From Shewanella glacialimarina (GTDB taxonomy: Bacteria > Pseudomonadota > Gammaproteobacteria > Enterobacterales > Shewanellaceae), in contig NZ_CP041216.1 of NCBI RefSeq assembly GCF_020511155.1, positions 4,154,001 to 4,218,000 on the forward strand: DNA of 64,000 bases, given 5' to 3'. Below the pieces are notes generated by a model. The model was not told where the DNA came from and searched no databases. It saw nothing but the letters and a program-made list of their open reading frames with translations. Numbering within the stretch: position 1 is the first letter of the stretch; each line of letters begins with the position of its first letter. Positions 59,569 through 64,000 of the stretch are shown here, piece by piece. The position numbers and the translations under genes are program-made.

Positions 59569-61991
59569 TAATTTAAATGCTCCGCGTTTACGCTATCTTG
59601 AATGGTTTGTCGTACTGATGGACGTAATAATCCATTCGCGTGATCGCGTATGCGGAACACTTCATCTAATGGCTCACGACTGCATAAATAACCTAGCTCT
59701 TTTAGTTTAACGCTCAGGGTATTGTACAATTTTTTATCGTAGAACTCTGGCGCAGTAATACCGTGCAACGCCCCTAACCTTTGGGCCAATAAATGGCTGT
59801 CTCGTTCAAGTTCAGCACGCTCTAATTCAGGTTTGATACCTAGCAAATTAAAGATAATGGCATAACGCTGTAATGTTTCACTGACGGTTTCAGCTAATAG
59901 CTCTAACTGGGTGATATTCGCTTGGACAACAACACAACGTTTATCACCACTAATTAAATTCTCCTCAACCATTTGATCAAGCACTAAATCAACATAAGCG
60001 GGAAGATCAGCAATACCCATAAATAATTCTGCTTTCATCAGCGGGTAAAAGTCCTCAACCACTGCCAGAATTTGTTCACGGTTACACTCTTCATAGCGCA
60101 CTAAACAACTGGCAATTAATGAAGGAATAATCATGATATGAATAATATTATTACGATAATAACTCAAGGTAATAGCATGGTTAGGGTCAATTGCGACAAT
60201 GTCCCCGAGAGGGTCTTTTTCTAAGGTAAATTTATTGAGTGATAAGCAATGCTTAACAATGGATGGACCATCACCTTCTGCAACCGATGCATAGTCGGAA
60301 TAAGGAGCTTGCTTTAACAGTTTTAAATAGAAATTTAGCTGACGCTCAAGCTGATGACGTTCTAACGCATTTTGCTCTGAGGCCAGTAATACTAAACTGG
60401 TTAACGTGACTGAACTTGCTGCAGCGGCACCATTTATGTTGGTCATCACTTGATTGGCTAGAAGATTAACTGCTGGCGTAACCCATGATGGTTTCTGGTC
60501 AGGATCTTTGGCAATTTCTTCACGCCAATCGGGAGATTGCTGTTTCAAAAAGTTTTGTAAATTGATTGGCTCGCCAAAGTTTACGTAACCCTGGCCAAAA
60601 TTACCCAGCTTACGAATAGCACCAAATACCTGCCAAAGTGATTCCTTCTCTTTTTTCTTACCACTTAATTCTTTATGGTAAGTAGCCACTTCCATCACAT
60701 GGTCATAACCAAGATAAACAGGCACTAACGTCACTGGACGTTCAATACCACGCAGTACACTATTAATTGTCATGGCTAACATACCGGTTTTAGGCGCAAG
60801 CAATCTGCCAGTACGTGAACGGCCGCCTTCGGTAAAGTATTCAACAGCGTAGCCCTTAGCAAACAGTTGATCTAAATACTCACGAAAAATTGCGGTATAC
60901 AGTTTGTTGCCATTAAAACTACGGCGAATGAAAAATGCACCACCACGACGGAACATTGGGCCTGCAGGCCAGAAGTTTAAGTTGATACCGGCGGCAATGT
61001 GCGGCGGCACCATACCTTGGTAATACAAAATATAAGACAGCAGTAAATAGTCCATGTGACTGCGATGACAAGGCACATATACAATTTCATGACCGTCATG
61101 ATGCAGTTGACGCACTTGCTCAGCGCCTTTGATGTTAATACCACTGTATAGCTTATTCCATAACCAGGTGAGAAAACGCTCGGCAATTCGTACTAAACTG
61201 TCTGAATAGTCGGCCGCGATTTCGTCCAGATACTCAATCGCAGTTTCACGCGCTTTTTCTTTGGAAATCTTCTTATTTGTCGCTTCTTCTTCAATGGCCT
61301 TATTGATCGATTCAGACTTTAATAACGAAGCAAACAGAGCTTGACGGTTAGGCAGTTGTGGTCCAGTCATTACTTTACGTTGACGGCGAAAATGTACCCG
61401 AGCCACCCGAATTAACTTATGAGCAATCGCCTCATCAGTACCATGTTCATCGGCTAAATAGCGTAATGACATTGCGTTAGAGAACTGCACAAAACTATGG
61501 CGACCTAGAAATAGAATCATTAACCATTTACGTAACCAGGTTGGATTCTCACGTTCAAGCACAGCAGCTTTCATCGTGTCATCTTCTTTGCCTGGAGTAC
61601 GGCCCCAGTAAAGACTTACTGGCACAAGTTGAATATCTAATTCAGGCTGCTGACGGTGGAGCGCTAATAAACTGGTAAAACAGTTTAAAAACTTCTCACC
61701 ACCCTCACGCTTACCAATAATAGGCTTTCGCCCCTCTAAACAAACAACTCGTGGCACTTTCATACCATCAAGTTGTAATGGCGCATAAGGACTTGGTAAG
61801 CCTAAACCTTGGGTCATTTCGCTTAATGCTGCAGTGTCACTTATCGACTCTGTCTTCATGACATAAACAATGGGCTTGTCTGGATCGAAGTTTAGATCTG
61901 CAAATGGGTCATGTGGCACAACTATCGTTTGCACCATCAGCTTTTGCACCCTACGCAGCAGTCTAAGCATGATTGAATCTGGTTTTGACAT
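59568..61991 (-). CDS. plsB: glycerol-3-phosphate 1-O-acyltransferase
   Basis: PlsB acylates sn-glycerol-3-phosphate at position 1, starting phospholipid synthesis at the inner membrane. The 807 residues are full length. Block [21 protein letters not shown] has the catalytic H-x4-D motif; [16 protein letters not shown] is block [22 protein letters not shown] block III and [16 protein letters not shown] block IV. It is divergent from lexA, as in many gammaproteobacteria. Confidence 0.96.
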   Translation of the reverse strand: MSKPDSIMLRLLRRVQKLMVQTIVVPHDPFADLNFDPDKPIVYVMKTESISDTAALSEMTQGLGLPSPYAPLQLDGMKVPRVVCLEGRKPIIGKREGGEKFLNCFTSLLALHRQQPELDIQLVPVSLYWGRTPGKEDDTMKAAVLERENPTWLRKWLMILFLGRHSFVQFSNAMSLRYLADEHGTDEAIAHKLIRVARVHFRRQRKVMTGPQLPNRQALFASLLKSESINKAIEEEATNKKISKEKARETAIEYLDEIAADYSDSLVRIAERFLTWLWNKLYSGINIKGAEQVRQLHHDGHEIVYVPCHRSHMDYLLLSYILYYQGMVPPHIAAGINLNFWPAGPMFRRGGAFFIRRSFNGNKLYTAIFREYLDQLFAKGYAVEYFTEGGRSRTGRLLAPKTGMLAMTINSVLRGIERPVTLVPVYLGYDHVMEVATYHKELSGKKKEKESLWQVFGAIRKLGNFGQGYVNFGEPINLQNFLKQQSPDWREEIAKDPDQKPSWVTPAVNLLANQVMTNINGAAAASSVTLTSLVLLASEQNALERHQLERQLNFYLKLLKQAPYSDYASVAEGDGPSIVKHCLSLNKFTLEKDPLGDIVAIDPNHAITLSYYRNNIIHIMIIPSLIASCLVRYEECNREQILAVVEDFYPLMKAELFMGIADLPAYVDLVLDQMVEENLISGDKRCVVVQANITQLELLAETVSETLQRYAIIFNLLGIKPELERAELERDSHLLAQRLGALHGITAPEFYDKKLYNTLSVKLKELGYLCSREPLDEVFRIRDHANGLLRPSVRQTIQDSVNAEHLN

Positions 61992-62198
61992 AATAATATT
62001 CGCAATAAAGCCCTTTTAATATGGGCACATAGGATACCAGAAACTGGTTACCTTTCACTATATGCTGTACACATCAAGCAAAGCTTTTAAATTCAATAAC
62101 AAATAAATTAAAGCATGCAATTGATACATATAATAAAAAAACTATTTAAGATAATAAAATTAAAAAATAATTGGTGAATACTTGCGCAAACCAAAACA

Positions 62199-62233
62199 CT
62201 GTATATAATGACAGTTACTGTATAGAAAGACAG
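62199..62233 (+). promoter_or_regulatory. two tandem SOS (LexA) boxes
   Basis: CTGTATATAATGACAG (62199-62214) and CTGTATAGAAAGACAG (62218-62233) both match CTGT-N8-ACAG. They end nine bases before the lexA start codon, indicating LexA autoregulation of lexA-sulA. Confidence 0.92.
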
Positions 62234-62241
62234 GAAACAAC

Positions 62242-62859
62242 ATGAGACCCTTAACACCACGCCAAGCTGAAATTTTAGAGCTTATTAAAAACAATATCTC
62301 TGAAACTGGTATGCCGCCTACTCGTGCAGAAATCGCCACACGCCTAGGTTTCAAAAGCGCAAATGCTGCAGAAGAGCATTTAAAAGCCTTGGCTAAGAAA
62401 GGGTTTATTGAAATCATGCCCGGCACATCCCGTGGAATACGATTAACCCAAGAAGATGAACCCGAAGAAACAGGTTTACCTTTAATTGGACAAGTCGCCG
62501 CAGGTGAACCTATTTTAGCGCAAGAGCATGTTGAACAATATTATCAAGTTGACCCCAATATGTTTAAACCCGCCGCAAACTTCTTATTAAGAGTGCGTGG
62601 TGACAGCATGAAAAACATCGGTATTCTAGAGGGTGATTTACTCGCCGTACATAAAATACAGCAAGCCAGAAATGGCCAGGTAGTTGTTGCTCGTGTTGAA
62701 GATGACGTGACAGTGAAACGTTTTGAGAAAAAAGGCAATGTCGTATATTTGCACGCTGAAAATGAAGCGTATGCACCTATAGAAGTAGACTTAAGTTACC
62801 AAAGCCTGACTATTGAAGGGCTTGCAGTTGGTGTAATTCGTAATGGAGAATGGTTATGA
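62242..62859 (+). CDS. lexA: LexA repressor
   Basis: LexA represses SOS genes and cleaves itself when stimulated by RecA-ssDNA. The 205 residues have an N-terminal winged helix ([44 protein letters not shown]) and a C-terminal S24 peptidase domain. The Ala-Gly cleavage site lies in [10 protein letters not shown], the catalytic serine in [11 protein letters not shown] and the lysine in [23 protein letters not shown] leader overlaps the second SOS box. Confidence 0.98.
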   Translation: MRPLTPRQAEILELIKNNISETGMPPTRAEIATRLGFKSANAAEEHLKALAKKGFIEIMPGTSRGIRLTQEDEPEETGLPLIGQVAAGEPILAQEHVEQYYQVDPNMFKPAANFLLRVRGDSMKNIGILEGDLLAVHKIQQARNGQVVVARVEDDVTVKRFEKKGNVVYLHAENEAYAPIEVDLSYQSLTIEGLAVGVIRNGEWL

Positions 62860-63374
62860 ACAAACTAATGGGTACATCCCCGCGTCATCCTGGTTTATGG
62901 GTAGATATACCAACTGCAGATATTAATTTAGCGCAGCCTATCACCACACTCCAAACCGAAACCAATGGTAAAGTGGAACTCGGTCAATATGCTAGCCAGT
63001 TGGCACTACTAAGCCAGCAAGGTCGATGGATTGTGCTAATTAACCCCGCCAATATCAATTACAAACAGATGTTAGCTAGTGCCGGGGTAAGAATGGACCG
63101 CGTATTGTTAGTACATGCAAAGGATGAAATTGAAACACTTTGGGCGATGGAAAAAGCATTAACCAGTGGCACATCCAGTGCGGTAATTTCATGGACTCAA
63201 CCATTAGATGCACGCGATAGCCGCCGATTAGAGTTAGTGGCCAAAAGTGCCCGCGCATTAGGTGTAGTAATTGAGGATGTAAGCACTCACTTAGGCACTA
63301 ATTTGGCAACCAAAGCAATTATTTCAAATCAAAATAATGCTGTTAAAACAATTAATTTCACTTCATTTCATTAG
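62856..63374 (+). CDS. sulA: SOS cell division inhibitor SulA-like protein
   Basis: This 172-residue protein resembles SulA, the SOS-induced inhibitor of FtsZ. Segments [40 protein letters not shown] and the RecA-like fold match the family. The ATG at 62856 follows GGAG by seven bases and overlaps the lexA stop (ATGA), so both are expressed from the SOS promoter. The lexA-sulA operon layout is known in Shewanella and Pseudomonas-type genomes rather than E. coli. Confidence 0.88.
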   Translation: MNKLMGTSPRHPGLWVDIPTADINLAQPITTLQTETNGKVELGQYASQLALLSQQGRWIVLINPANINYKQMLASAGVRMDRVLLVHAKDEIETLWAMEKALTSGTSSAVISWTQPLDARDSRRLELVAKSARALGVVIEDVSTHLGTNLATKAIISNQNNAVKTINFTSFH

Positions 63375-63395
63375 TACTAAACGCCGTGTTTACTG

Positions 63396-63424
63396 AGCCC
63401 TGTCTATGTACAGGGCTTTTTTAT
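63396..63424 (+). terminator. lexA-sulA terminator
   Basis: AGCCCTGT-CTATGT-ACAGGGCT followed by a T run forms a strong Rho-independent terminator 22 bases after sulA. Confidence 0.88.
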
Positions 63425-63452
63425 GCAAACTTTCAGCTAATTAGCTATAAAA

Positions 63453-63466
63453 GTGATCTTGATCAA
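63453..63466. promoter_or_regulatory. possible FNR/CRP-type site upstream of coxB
   Basis: GTGATCTTGATCAA differs by one base from the FNR consensus TTGAT-N4-ATCAA. It lies about 300 bases upstream of coxB. Oxygen-linked control of an oxidase operon would make sense, but a chance match is possible. Confidence 0.4.
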
Positions 63467-63763
63467 TGTTTAATCTACAAGTAATGTGTTTAACAGGGTT
63501 GAAACATTTTTAACCTAATTGAAACGCTACAGTCTAGATTTTATCTGACAGATAAAAGCGTCAAATCAGAATTGATAGGTTCAGTTGTAGGTATCAGCGT
63601 GGTGCACATAAATATAAATCCGTAAGCCTTACACGCTTACAACCACCAAGGTACTTTGAGGTCATCAAGCTTTTTTGGGAACCGAAGAGTTTACATAGAG
63701 CAGAGACTTACTGTGTGACTCTTCTTTGTAGTTGCTATTCGCAATTGGCAGAGGAGAAGTCTT

Positions 63764-64000
63764 GTGAAGCAATGGTTGTATTGTGTAATGGCGGTGTTAA
63801 TGGCACCTCCACTTGGGGCAAACGAAATGCCCCTCAACATGACAAAGGGTGTAACGAATATCAGTGGCCAGGTTTATGACCTCCATATGATCATTCTTTA
63901 TATTTGCTGTGCTATTGGTGTTGTGGTGTTTGGGATCATGATTTATTCAATGATCTATCATCGTAAATCCAAAGGCGCGGTCGCGGCAAATTTTCATGAA
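63764..64000 (+). CDS. coxB: cytochrome c oxidase subunit II, partial
   Basis: The first 79 residues are visible, read from a GTG after GAGGAG: MKQWLYCVMAVLMAPPLGAN (signal peptide), EMPLNMTKGVTNISGQVYDL HMIILYICC and a TM helix up to IMIYSMIYHRKSK. This is the N-terminus of a proton-pumping aa3-type oxidase subunit II; the copper A domain lies beyond the window. It probably starts a cox operon. Confidence 0.88.
   Translation, partial: MKQWLYCVMAVLMAPPLGANEMPLNMTKGVTNISGQVYDLHMIILYICCAIGVVVFGIMIYSMIYHRKSKGAVAANFHE

Overview
This window looks like chromosomal DNA of a marine gammaproteobacterium of the genus Shewanella. The core order leuDCBA, recQ-yigI-rarD, argA, rpmG-rpmB-radC-coaBC-dut-slmA, pyrE-rph-yicC, rpoH-ftsX-ftsE-ftsY-rsmD, plsB and lexA-sulA is gammaproteobacterial. 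A 187-residue tetraheme quinol dehydrogenase of the CymA type (56958-57521) is the best genus marker. The assignment is inference from gene content; no rRNA or tRNA gene is seen.

Left core (1-21793): a leucine operon on the minus strand with a complete attenuator (27-residue leader peptide plus terminator), a TPR/degenerate-GGDEF membrane protein, DNA repair (recQ, radC), arginine and coenzyme A biosynthesis, ribosomal proteins L28/L33, dUTPase, the nucleoid occlusion factor SlmA, an S9 peptidase, folE, pyrE, rph and yicC.

Genomic island (21767-49869, about 28.1 kb): it is inserted at the 3' end of yicC, flanked by a perfect 27-bp direct repeat that restores the yicC stop codon, with GGTGGGTAA arm-type motifs just inside both ends and a P4-type integrase next to the left end. 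Its cargo has three blocks. (a) Plus strand: a small acidic protein, a GIY-YIG protein, a histidine-kinase-like protein with two GHKL ATPase domains, and a receiver-domain partner. (b) Minus strand: a DISARM-like operon with DrmA helicase, DrmB (DUF1998), a UvrD-type helicase carrying two DUF5710-like inserts, an unknown 495-residue protein and a DNA cytosine methyltransferase. No PLD-type DrmC is seen. (c) Minus strand: a sigma-54 activator with a CARF-like N-terminus, then a MoxR/RavA-type AAA+ ATPase, a vWA/ViaA-type protein and a HEPN protein with an R-x4-H RNase motif, plus a small XRE regulator. A -24/-12 promoter with the correct spacing and a perfect 20-bp palindrome lie directly upstream of the MoxR gene. 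Block (c) is my best candidate for an incompletely described system: an RNA- or nucleotide-sensing activator that switches on a HEPN ribonuclease under MoxR-vWA control. The right part of the island holds mobility genes: two AlpA regulators, a second RadC, DUF2787, a catalytic-domain-only tyrosine recombinase, an inovirus Gp2-like protein, and wHTH and coiled-coil proteins.

Right core (49870-64000): the displaced yicC terminator, an acetyl-CoA hydrolase/CoA-transferase, rpoH, ftsX-ftsE-ftsY (FtsY carries about 13 tandem 13-residue repeats), rsmD, cymA, a small membrane protein, an aromatic amino acid permease overlapping plsB, lexA-sulA behind two SOS boxes, and the start of coxB.
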